Shown here: piece after piece, positions 1 through 6,152 of the stretch
How positions within the stretch are numbered: the first letter of the stretch is position 1
How the letters are laid out: the number at the start of each line of letters is the position of its first letter
Source: JBGSZX01 sp964640545
Lineage (GTDB): Bacteria > Bdellovibrionota > UBA2428
Reading direction: 5' to 3'
Length of the DNA stretch: 13,044 nucleotides
Assembly: GCA_964640545.1 (NCBI GenBank)
Contig: CAZXHL010000070.1
Location: forward strand, 1 to 13,044
Translations under genes and position numbers: made by a program
Notes under the pieces: model-generated
Database searches by the model: none
What the model was told of the DNA's origin: nothing
What the model saw: only the letters and a program-made list of their open reading frames with translations

Positions 1-3
1 CAT
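1..3 (-). CDS. Possible start of a third gene in the lemA/TPM operon (edge-truncated)
   Basis: Read on the minus strand, an ATG lies at 3..1, three bases after the TPM gene's TGA stop (9..7). An AGGAAG Shine-Dalgarno match (minus-strand copy of 14-19) sits 10 bases before it. Everything after the ATG is outside the window. In many bacteria lemA and a TPM-domain gene are followed by another TPM-domain gene, so that is the expected product. That identity is inference; only the start signal is visible. Confidence 0.4.
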
Positions 4-6
4 AAA

Positions 7-756
7 TCACCAACTTCCTGAGGAGCCGCCGCCACTAAAACCGCCGCCGCCTCCACTCCAGCCGCCGCCACCGCTTCCGAAACTACCACCACCGAAGCCA
101 CCACCGTATCCTCGTCGACCACCAATTACTGATCCGCCCAATAAACCTAAAGGGCCAAATCTTAAAAACAAGAAGAGCAGCAAAAACAGGGCGTGGACCC
201 AAGAAAACTTTTTGGATTTCTTGGTCGGTCTTTCGCGCACAGACTGCCCTACCTGCCCTTGAGCAAGTTCTTTGTAGAATTGTGGGGCCACATATTTCAC
301 GCTTCCTAAGACACCAGCCAATACACCCGAACTAAAATCACCGTTCTTAAAGTGAGGCAAAATGTCGTATTCGATCACACGATTGGCGTAAGCATCGGGA
401 AGATCTCCCTCGAGTCCTTGCCCCACTTCGATTCTGACCTTGCGATCTTTAGGAGCAACGAGAAGCAATAGTCCCTTGTCAGTTTCCGCATCACCAAGCT
501 TCCATTGTTCGGCAACTTTAATGGAGTAGCCCTCAACACTCATTCCCTCAAGGGATTTGACTGTAAGAATACCCATCTGAATTCCCTGGCGAGTTCTGAG
601 TTCTCGAAGAATTTGGTTAAGCGAAGCTTCAACGCTTTCAGATATCACGCCAGCAGAATCCACCACCGGTGCAGTCGCTGCAGGAATGGACTGAGCCAGC
701 GATGTGGCCGGCGACAAAAGACTAAAGAGTAAAACTGCCGAACGAAACAAAAACAC
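7..756 (-). CDS. TPM-domain (YgcG-type) exported membrane protein, glycine-rich C-terminus
   Basis: A 249-residue envelope protein of the TPM_phosphatase/YgcG family. Residues 1-22 form a Sec signal peptide ending Ser-Leu-Ala-Gln. Residues about 30-155 are the TPM domain, with the family's pattern of an early Val-Val-Asp, a Gly-Leu-Leu-Leu-Leu-Val strand near 95-100, and Arg-Val-Glu/Gly-Leu-Glu-Gly near 108-117. A basic stretch (175-183) precedes one transmembrane helix at about 186-208. The last 35 residues are almost all Gly and Ser with scattered Phe/Trp, the usual tail of this family. Despite the domain name, its biochemical role is not settled; it is often linked to membrane-protein maintenance. 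The start is GTG at 756..754; that G is also the last base of the lemA TAG stop, and a GGAAG lies about 11 bases upstream, so translation is probably coupled to lemA. Confidence 0.9.
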   Translation of the reverse strand: MFLFRSAVLLFSLLSPATSLAQSIPAATAPVVDSAGVISESVEASLNQILRELRTRQGIQMGILTVKSLEGMSVEGYSIKVAEQWKLGDAETDKGLLLLVAPKDRKVRIEVGQGLEGDLPDAYANRVIEYDILPHFKNGDFSSGVLAGVLGSVKYVAPQFYKELAQGQVGQSVRERPTKKSKKFSWVHALFLLLFLFLRFGPLGLLGGSVIGGRRGYGGGFGGGSFGSGGGGWSGGGGGFSGGGSSGSW

Positions 757-1367
757 TACAGATCAACTTCCGGAGCTTGATCGATGTTAACCTTTTCCGT
801 TTCGCCCACGTCCCACTGAGGCATCTTCTCATAAGAATAAAGGATTGAATTGGTCCAGGAACTCGGCGGGACGGTTACCGAGTCATTAAAGATCTTGATG
901 GATTCAATGTATCGATTCCTCGCGATAGTGATTCGATTCTCGGTTCCTTCGAGCTGTGCCTGGAGGTCTCTAAAGTTTTGATCAGCTTTAAGATTTGGGT
1001 ATCTTTCCGCTACGACCATAAGTTTACCCAGTGCTTGAGTCAGAGACCCCTGAGACTGAGAAAAGGCCTTGATTTGGGCCGCATCCAATTTCGAGGCATC
1101 AATGGTAGTCGATGTCGCTTTGGCTCTAGCTTCAACGACAGCTTGCAAAGTCGCTGCCTCATGCGAGGCGTAACCCTTCACGGTCTTCACGAGGTTCGGA
1201 ATGAGGTCAGCCCGTCTTTTATATTGGTTGGTGATCTCAGCAAGAGCCGCCTCTACCTGGTTCTTGTTCTTTGGAATCGACTGAATTCCACAAGATGTCA
1301 CAAACATAAAAGAACATAATAACAAGAACTTATGCGTATTAAATAAAGCTTTCATAGCCGCCATCAT
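756..1367 (-). CDS. lemA: LemA family lipoprotein
   Basis: A 203-residue LemA protein. The N-terminus has a hydrophobic segment (13-24) ending in a Val-Thr-Ser-Cys lipobox with Cys26, followed by Gly, so it should be processed by signal peptidase II. The LemA hallmark Arg-Arg-Ala-Asp-Leu-Ile-Pro-Asn-Leu-Val plus Thr-Val-Lys-Gly-Tyr-Ala lies at about 51-67. The rest is the expected helical bundle, with a Glu-Arg-Tyr-Pro-Asn-Leu-Lys segment (121-127) and Asn-Arg-Ile-Thr-Ile-Ala-Arg (144-150). LemA proteins are membrane-anchored with a helical domain outside the cytoplasm; their function is poorly defined but genetically tied to TPM proteins, as here. ATG codons at residues 1, 2 and 5 are all possible starts; GAGG about 12 bases before the first, with AAAGAG closer, favours residue 1 or 2. 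It heads an operon with the TPM gene. Confidence 0.93.
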   Translation of the reverse strand: MMAAMKALFNTHKFLLLCSFMFVTSCGIQSIPKNKNQVEAALAEITNQYKRRADLIPNLVKTVKGYASHEAATLQAVVEARAKATSTTIDASKLDAAQIKAFSQSQGSLTQALGKLMVVAERYPNLKADQNFRDLQAQLEGTENRITIARNRYIESIKIFNDSVTVPPSSWTNSILYSYEKMPQWDVGETEKVNIDQAPEVDL

Positions 1368-1396
1368 AGCTCTTTTTCCTCGATATGACAGACTGC

Positions 1397-1425
1397 TTGC
1401 TATTCTTGAGACATGCTGATATGAT
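1397..1425 (+). promoter_or_regulatory. Sigma70-type promoter for the transglutaminase-like gene
   Basis: TTGCTA at 1397-1402 and TATGAT at 1420-1425 are separated by exactly 17 bases, close to the sigma70 consensus. Transcription would begin near 1432 and leave a leader of about 55 bases that contains the AGGAG at 1477-1481. It points away from the divergent lemA operon. Confidence 0.55.
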
Positions 1426-1487
1426 GCGGAGCGTTATAAATTTGCCGCGTTTGCGTTGAATCAATTGCACTGAAGTAGGAGTTCATA

Positions 1488-2759
1488 ATGTTTAAAAAGA
1501 GTTTGTTTCTATTCTCCGGCCTTTTCTTTTGGGCCTTGCCCCAGATCGCCGATGCCACCCCAATACGCCCTGCCTCCGCCATAAACCATGATGATTGTGC
1601 GGAACACCTTATTTACCTCGTTCAAGGGGTTCGAGACTCAGGCCTTAGAGCTAGAGAAACAAACAAGCTTATTAGAGAAGCTAAAAAGTTCAACCCTGAA
1701 GTCAATGGCTATACGGTCAACGAGCGCACGGCCGCATGGTCGAATTTCTACAATCCAATGACTGACGGTGGAGCTGATGCCAACTGGATTGACGGACTTC
1801 ATGGCCCAAGTCACCCCCTCAATGATGTCTTCTTTAGAAATGGTGAGTACAACACCCGCAGATTCAAATCGGCTGCCGACATCAAACGTGGAATCGAAGC
1901 GCTTTCACAGGAAGAACTCAACTCGCTCCCTTCTATTCGAAAATATGACATCGCTATGGGGGATTTCAGCATGAGTGCCACCAAAGAACAGATCAAATAT
2001 TTTGGCACCGAACGCCGCCCTTCGCCTGAACGTTGGGAAGGCTTCTGTTATCCGATGCGCCTCATCGGTGCAACCTGCCCAGTCCCATCTCAATCTGTTT
2101 CAAGAGAAATTCCTGGCACGAACAAAACTGTAGATTTTAGTCCATATGACGTAGCTACCATCGCCGCAGCTCACTGGAACGGCACATCTCTTTATGCCCG
2201 AATGGGTAGCGTGAATAGAGCGACTAGAGACAGAGAGCCGCCAAATGCTGGTGCGTACCACATTATGCTCCAAGCCTACAAAGCTATGAAAGAAAAGTAT
2301 GCTGAGAAACCTTTTGCCGCAGTTTTCGATGTTGAGCCAAATGCAGAAATTTGGAACGAAGCACTTCAAAACTGGTCTTCAGAGTATGGAGAAGTTTTGG
2401 AACTAACAGCAACGCAGATCCGTACTTGGCGCGCCCCAACGGGAGCCCAGAAATACGTCGACGTTCGAACCAATGCCCAACTCACCCATGAAACCACAGC
2501 AACTGACAATCTCACTCGAAGCACCGTAGCCAACGGAAGAGGCATGAATAGTGTGGATTACGAATACCGACTTTATCTTGATAACAACGATCAAATTGTC
2601 GGTGGTGCATGGTTACACGACTCGGGCCGCAGTTATCCTGACCTCGTTGGGTTTGCCAACGGATACGGCACGGGCACCGACAACTTAGACCACGATACGG
2701 TGGTGCAACTACTTCGAGATAGCACAGAAGAAACCGATCACATTATCCCAGGGACCTAA
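1488..2759 (+). CDS. Secreted transglutaminase-elicitor family protein
   Basis: A 423-residue exported protein with a signal peptide (1-23, Lys-Lys then a hydrophobic run, ending Ala-Asp-Ala before Thr24). The mature part resembles the TGase_elicitor family, known from Phytophthora GP42 and from some bacteria. Matching landmarks in order are Trp-Glu-Gly-Phe-Cys with candidate nucleophile Cys187; Gly-Ala-Tyr-His with His258; Val-Phe-Asp-Val-Glu-Pro-Asn-Ala-Glu-Ile-Trp-Asn with Asp281; and Tyr-Glu-Tyr-Arg-Leu-Tyr-Leu followed by Ile-Val-Gly-Gly-Ala-Trp (358-375), then Tyr-Pro-Asp-Leu-Val. Cys/His/Asp would fit a transglutaminase-type acyl-transfer site that crosslinks Gln to Lys or amines; assigning these three as the triad is inference. 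AGGAG 6 bases before the ATG fixes the start. It is monocistronic, with its own promoter and terminator. A related thiol amidase or protease activity cannot be excluded. Confidence 0.75.
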   Translation: MFKKSLFLFSGLFFWALPQIADATPIRPASAINHDDCAEHLIYLVQGVRDSGLRARETNKLIREAKKFNPEVNGYTVNERTAAWSNFYNPMTDGGADANWIDGLHGPSHPLNDVFFRNGEYNTRRFKSAADIKRGIEALSQEELNSLPSIRKYDIAMGDFSMSATKEQIKYFGTERRPSPERWEGFCYPMRLIGATCPVPSQSVSREIPGTNKTVDFSPYDVATIAAAHWNGTSLYARMGSVNRATRDREPPNAGAYHIMLQAYKAMKEKYAEKPFAAVFDVEPNAEIWNEALQNWSSEYGEVLELTATQIRTWRAPTGAQKYVDVRTNAQLTHETTATDNLTRSTVANGRGMNSVDYEYRLYLDNNDQIVGGAWLHDSGRSYPDLVGFANGYGTGTDNLDHDTVVQLLRDSTEETDHIIPGT

Positions 2760-2785
2760 TCCTGGTTTAAACGTCATTACACAAT

Positions 2786-2823
2786 AAAACCCAGGCTTTG
2801 ACTTCCAAAGCCTGGGTTTTTTT
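2786..2823 (+). terminator. Strong intrinsic terminator
   Basis: A perfect 15-bp stem (2786-2800 with 2806-2820), rich in GC at its centre, closes a 5-base loop ACTTC and runs into seven T residues (2817-2823). It begins 27 bases after the stop of the transglutaminase-like gene. The A-rich 5' foot also gives some terminator character on the minus strand, but no minus-strand gene ends here. Confidence 0.93.
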
Positions 2824-2837
2824 ATTTCCATGTCTTC

Positions 2838-3059
2838 AACTGTGCGCGCTTAAGTGTTGCAAGAGCGTCTCCCGTTTTGGGGTCTTTCTAAGTCATTTTA
2901 AATATTTAGATTCAGTCGAAGGACTATGGGGTGAATTGCTGGCGCCAGCCAGCAAGAGGGGAGTAGCACTCCCCTTGTCCTGAGTAATGAATATAAATAT
3001 TTAGAATGACTTAGAAAAGCTACTAAACACGCTCTTGCAACACTTAAGCGCGCACAGTT
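2838..3059. repeat. 222-bp nested foldback element with 31-bp perfect terminal inverted repeats
   Basis: The outer arms 2838-2868 and 3029-3059 are perfect reverse complements over 31 bases (left arm starts AACTGTGCGCGC). After an unpaired asymmetric section (2869-2884 and 3018-3028), inner arms 2885-2914 and 2988-3017 pair over 30 bases with two mismatches, one of which would be a U-G pair in RNA. Inside lie a short stem (2920-2924 with 2977-2981) and two adjacent perfect 8-bp hairpins, 2936-2955 (loop GCCA) and 2957-2975 (loop AGC). Together they give a long stem topped by a branched head. It holds no convincing gene. No direct target duplication abuts the ends. It could be a non-autonomous transposable element (MITE-like) or a structured RNA. 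It fills the gap of more than 300 bases between a terminator and the next gene. Confidence 0.9.
2936..2975. other. Paired hairpins at the head of the foldback element
   Basis: Two perfect hairpins lie side by side with one base between them. TTGCTGGC at 2936-2943 pairs with 2948-2955 around GCCA, and AGGGGAGT at 2957-2964 pairs with 2968-2975 around AGC. They form the branched apex enclosed by AGGAC (2920-2924) and GTCCT (2977-2981). No T tract follows either, so they are not terminators. Confidence 0.8.
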
Positions 3060-3124
3060 AAATCTTAATGCTAGATTCACAAATCATTTATCGTCTTTTA
3101 ACCCAAATAAAAATGATGGCTCAC

Positions 3125-3130
3125 TATAAT
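3125..3130 (+). promoter_or_regulatory. Candidate -10 box (TATAAT) for the SH3-like lipoprotein
   Basis: An exact TATAAT lies 12 bases before the preferred ATG at 3143. No good -35 hexamer sits at the usual distance. If used, transcription would start near 3137 and leave only about 6 untranslated bases, which fits the absence of a clear Shine-Dalgarno sequence. Confidence 0.4.
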
Positions 3131-3142
3131 CGAGTCATCACC

Positions 3143-3667
3143 ATGAGAAACATATACTTTATCATTATAACTTTGTTTGTACTCAATGCCTGTTCTTCCA
3201 AGCGCACCGTTTCAGATGCGGAGTTAGAAGCTCAATTTGAAGATCATGCAGCCGATGCTAACGGAGGCTCTTCAGGACAACTGTCCGACAAAGAGCTTTC
3301 AGAAATGTATGAAGCTGCGGGCATGCGGAAACCTTCAAAATCCAGAAGACCTGCATCAGCAGATTCATCTATGGGTTCGTCAATGGACTACAGTTCATAC
3401 AACCCAAACATGACGCCTGATGAAACCTTGGTCTACGCCTCTCAGCATGCGGTTAGCAGAGGGCCTGCATCGCAACCAAAAGGCAAAGGAGCTTTTTGGT
3501 CGCTAGGCTCTCCCTGCGCTGTACATGCTCAGCCTGACGCTGGATCGCAAGTATACTCTCAACTCAAAGACGGTCGATCGTTATGGGTCGAGCCTGCATC
3601 TGATGGCTGGGTAATGGTCCAAAGACAAGCGGGACCTGGCTACATGCAATCTCAGTGTTTCCAGTAA
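3143..3667 (+). CDS. Small lipoprotein with C-terminal SH3-like domain
   Basis: A 174-residue lipoprotein. The frame opens earlier at 3068, but the ATG at 3143 is preferred because it puts a short signal peptide (1-16) directly before the Leu-Asn-Ala-Cys lipobox (Cys17), and because a TATAAT lies upstream inside the longer version. Residues 18-115 are polar, low in hydrophobics and rich in Ser, Asp and Gly, probably a flexible spacer. Residues about 118-174 look like a bacterial SH3-type domain: Gly-Ser-Pro-Cys-Ala-Val-His, a Gly-Ser-Gln-Val-Tyr strand, Leu-Lys-Asp-Gly-Arg, Trp-Val-Glu, Gly-Trp-Val-Met-Val and a final Cys172 that may pair with Cys125. Such domains usually bind peptidoglycan or partner proteins at the cell envelope; the ligand here is unknown. 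The foldback element ends 83 bases upstream. Confidence 0.75.
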   Translation: MRNIYFIIITLFVLNACSSKRTVSDAELEAQFEDHAADANGGSSGQLSDKELSEMYEAAGMRKPSKSRRPASADSSMGSSMDYSSYNPNMTPDETLVYASQHAVSRGPASQPKGKGAFWSLGSPCAVHAQPDAGSQVYSQLKDGRSLWVEPASDGWVMVQRQAGPGYMQSQCFQ

Positions 3668-3674
3668 AATGCAA

Positions 3675-3701
3675 GTTATCTGCTTCCAGCAGATGGCTAA
3701 C
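3675..3701. terminator. Weak hairpin between convergent genes, possible terminator
   Basis: ATCTGC (3678-3683) and GCAGAT (3689-3694) pair around TTCCA, and outer GTTA/TAAC bases can extend the stem with a bulge. It lies between two converging gene ends, where a bidirectional terminator would be expected, but no T tract follows on either strand. It may only be a barrier or 3'-end stabiliser. Confidence 0.25.
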
Positions 3702-3718
3702 TACCTAGGTTCAGCGAT

Positions 3719-4744
3719 CTATGGACAGTCAATAAGCGCTGGATTCAATCTATCGTAAAAAAATGTCAGAGGGAAGGTTCTTACCTTTCCTCTGATTTTC
3801 GTTTGGAGCCAAAATCTCACAAGCTCATTGCCCCACTGACCTCGGTCAAAAAAAGACATTTTGTATTGGGCCCCTTCGGGCGAGTAGTCGCCATGAATAT
3901 GGGCAAAGTTTTTCATAGAGGCCTTATCATAATTCGCACCAAGAACGAGTGCGTGTGCCCCCATCATCATCCAAGGCTTTAGATCTTTCTCAAGAGAATA
4001 AACGCCGTTCTCATCCAGACTATCAATCTCAATATTCAGCTGAACCAAGGCTCCGCCACACGCAATCTGCCTATCGCGCTTGAATCGAACACGAAACAAA
4101 GCACCTTCACTAGCGACTTGCCCAAGTTCATCAAAATATTTCAACACAAGACCATCTTGATTCCTAGGATCTTCTAGAATCTCTTCTTCGGCCAAAGCTC
4201 CTTCAACCTTCAAATCCCAAGAAAACTTTTTCATCCCTAATGATTGAGACTTCACTTCAGCATAAAGAAAGAATTTCCCGCCCTTGAGAATAGCACGTGT
4301 CGCATCCTGATTGTCAGGGTGAACATTGTTTAGATTCAAAGGAATTTGAAAGGAAGCTGAACTCTTATCCCAAAAAGGGTGAACGTGAGCAAAACTTTGT
4401 AGATCTTCTGAAATCAAAACGAAGTGCATGAATTTCATGTGCATCGCCTCAAAATCACGAATCACCTGGAACTCTTCCGCATCTGAAGCTTTTGCAAAAA
4501 ACCGCATTTCCACAAGAGTAGGTTCTCCCGCTCTTGCACTTCCATCTTTCACACCGTTAATATAGATATCGCCACGCAATGCAATATCGTTGCCAGAAGC
4601 CCCATCTTCCATCAAAGCAACTCTAGATACCTGCAGGCCAGGCATCGAAAAACCGAGACTTGAGCTCGTCGCAAAGACCCAAAGCAATAACGCACCAAAG
4701 AAATTAAGACACTTTAAGGATGGCATGAGATTCTTATTTTGCAT
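3719..4744 (-). CDS. Exported protein with two His/Met (putative metal-binding) modules
   Basis: A 341-residue protein with a signal peptide; the hydrophobic core is at about 14-31, and Met7 is an alternative start. It contains the same kind of motif twice. Module 1 has Met101-His102-Met103, Met106-His107 and then Phe-Ala-His120-Val-His122-Pro. Module 2 has Trp258-Met-Met-Met261, His264 and then Phe-Ala-His282-Ile-His284-Gly. A hydrophobic Met/His helix or strand followed about 14-18 residues later by Phe-Ala-His-x-His also occurs in uncharacterised periplasmic proteins near copper-handling genes. Clustered Met and His residues suit copper binding, but that is inference. Between the modules are beta-rich stretches such as Gly-Lys-Phe-Phe-Leu-Tyr-Ala-Glu (156-163). 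No clear Shine-Dalgarno sequence is seen. It is divergent from the LVIVD gene across 66 bases. Confidence 0.72.
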   Translation of the reverse strand: MQNKNLMPSLKCLNFFGALLLWVFATSSSLGFSMPGLQVSRVALMEDGASGNDIALRGDIYINGVKDGSARAGEPTLVEMRFFAKASDAEEFQVIRDFEAMHMKFMHFVLISEDLQSFAHVHPFWDKSSASFQIPLNLNNVHPDNQDATRAILKGGKFFLYAEVKSQSLGMKKFSWDLKVEGALAEEEILEDPRNQDGLVLKYFDELGQVASEGALFRVRFKRDRQIACGGALVQLNIEIDSLDENGVYSLEKDLKPWMMMGAHALVLGANYDKASMKNFAHIHGDYSPEGAQYKMSFFDRGQWGNELVRFWLQTKIRGKVRTFPLTFFYDRLNPALIDCP

Positions 4745-4773
4745 TCGAACGTCATCCCAAAATCTTCGCTGTA

Positions 4774-4802
4774 TTGCAAGGGCATAGACATCGCACTAGA
4801 GT
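4774..4802 (+). promoter_or_regulatory. Candidate promoter for the LVIVD-repeat gene
   Basis: TTGCAA at 4774-4779 and TAGAGT at 4797-4802 are 17 bases apart. The -10 ends 8 bases before the ATG at 4811, so the transcript would have almost no leader. This supports a start at 4811 or 4814 over the upstream ATG at 4739, which lies before the promoter. Confidence 0.4.
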
Positions 4803-4810
4803 ATTTTCCT

Positions 4811-6139
4811 ATGATGCCATCAAAGCTTAGTCCTAAGTCCGTATATTCTATCGGTCTCTTACTTATTTTTATTGCCGCGTTCGCAACAACTGGGGAAAAA
4901 TCTTTTGCAACCGCAGCCGACACGAAGGTTGACCTCGATTCTTCCTTGCTTCAAAATCAGCCTTGCATCGACGGACTTTCTGCCCAAAGCTTCCCCTGCT
5001 TAAATGTAAACTTGTTTTCGAGGTTAGACCTCAAAACCTCTGGGATACCTGCAAGAAGCACCAACGATATCTGGGGTTGGACTGATTCAAATAGTGGACG
5101 GGAGTTTGCTCTCGTTGGATTAAATTCTAAAATGTCTGTTGTGGAAGTGACGGACCCAGCAAACCCGATTCACTGGGGCGATCTAAAAACGCAAACTTAC
5201 AGCAGCACTTGGAGAGATGTGAAAGTCTACCAAAACCACGCCTTCATCGTTAGTGAAGCCTACAACCATGGGTTGCAGATCTTGGACCTACGTCCGATCC
5301 TAACTCTTGATCGAAGCTCCGCACCATACGAATTTTCCAACTCTGCTTTTTACGATATGTTTGGAAGTGCCCACAATATTGCCATCAATGAAGACTCTGG
5401 TTACGCCTACGTTGTAGGAACGGACACATGCGACGCGGGCATGCACGTTGTCGACATCAGACAACCCCTGCACCCAACTTTCGCGACCTGTGTCGACAAA
5501 GCTATTTTCGAGCCTGTTCGCGAGATCTCAGAATCTCCCATCCGTATTTTGCACGGAGAAGACTACACTCATGACGTTCAATGCGTAAATTACCATGGAC
5601 CAGACGAAGCCTTTCAAGGCAAAGAACTTTGTTTTTGTTCCAATGCCGACACTGTTAACATTGTGGATGTCACCAACAAAGCCAACCCCGTTCAAGTTTC
5701 CGTCAAAGGTTATAACGGTATCGGCTACACTCACCAAGGCTGGTTAACAGAAGATCACAAGTATTTTCTACTAGGCGATGAGCTTGATGAAATGGAAGCG
5801 GGCCACAACACGCGCACCTTAATTTGGGACGTCAGTAAAATCAGTGCACCATCGCACATTGGAGATTACTTCTCATCGCAGAAAGCTATCGACCACAATC
5901 TTTACGTCAAAGGCAATTTTGCCTATCAATCAAACTATGATGCTGGCTTGAGGATTCTCGACATCAGCGACATCGCAAACGCGAATCTTAAAGAAGTAGG
6001 TTTCTTTGATACAGAACCAACCAGCAATGTCGCTGAATTTTTGGGAGCTTGGAGCGTTTATCCCTACTTCCCATCAGGTAATGTGATCCTCAGCAATATC
6101 AGTGGACACCTCTTCAGCTTCCAAGATGTGAGCCGTTAG
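4811..6139 (+). CDS. Exported LVIVD-repeat, choice-of-anchor B family protein
   Basis: A 442-residue exported beta-propeller-like protein. The frame is open from 4739, but starting at 4811 (or 4814) puts Lys residues and a hydrophobic core directly at the N-terminus as a signal peptide and avoids overlap with the divergent gene. Family signatures follow in order: Asn-Asp-Ile-Trp-Gly-Trp-Thr-Asp; Arg-Glu-Phe-Ala-Leu-Val-Gly-Leu; Val-Glu-Val-Thr-Asp-Pro-Ala-Asn-Pro; Trp-Arg-Asp-Val-Lys-Val-Tyr; Gly-Ser-Ala-His-Asn-Ile-Ala; Tyr-Thr-His-Asp-Val-Gln-Cys; Tyr-Thr-His-Gln-Gly-Trp-Leu-Thr-Glu-Asp; Ile-Asp-His-Asn-Leu-Tyr-Val-Lys-Gly; Gly-Leu-Arg-Ile-Leu-Asp-Ile-Ser. These match the choice-of-anchor B family, which carries different C-terminal sorting signals in different phyla. 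Here it ends shortly after the last repeat with no visible anchor, so it is probably periplasmic or released. Its function is unknown. Confidence 0.88.
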   Translation: MMPSKLSPKSVYSIGLLLIFIAAFATTGEKSFATAADTKVDLDSSLLQNQPCIDGLSAQSFPCLNVNLFSRLDLKTSGIPARSTNDIWGWTDSNSGREFALVGLNSKMSVVEVTDPANPIHWGDLKTQTYSSTWRDVKVYQNHAFIVSEAYNHGLQILDLRPILTLDRSSAPYEFSNSAFYDMFGSAHNIAINEDSGYAYVVGTDTCDAGMHVVDIRQPLHPTFATCVDKAIFEPVREISESPIRILHGEDYTHDVQCVNYHGPDEAFQGKELCFCSNADTVNIVDVTNKANPVQVSVKGYNGIGYTHQGWLTEDHKYFLLGDELDEMEAGHNTRTLIWDVSKISAPSHIGDYFSSQKAIDHNLYVKGNFAYQSNYDAGLRILDISDIANANLKEVGFFDTEPTSNVAEFLGAWSVYPYFPSGNVILSNISGHLFSFQDVSR

Positions 6140-6152
6140 GACGATATACGCT

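Noticed and set aside
7..120. Low-complexity repeat-like DNA rich in CCG/CCA triplets.
   Set aside because: It is the codon pattern of the glycine-rich tail of the TPM protein, typical of the family, and not an independent repeat.
2838..3059. Insertion sequence with transposase.
   Set aside because: The inverted ends look transposon-like, but there is no transposase frame inside and no direct target duplication at the ends.
2834..3063. Integron attC-like ends on the foldback element (CTTCAAC on the left, GTTAAAT on the right).
   Set aside because: The right end fits GTTRRRY and the left end is one base off RYYYAAC, but attC sites have short R and L boxes with an unpaired spacer and extra-helical bases. 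Here the outer stem is perfectly paired for 31 bp, and no integrase or cassette array is present.
2798..3080. Small open frames on both strands inside the foldback region.
   Set aside because: They run through the terminator and the inverted repeats, lack ribosome-binding sites, and mirror each other because of the palindrome.
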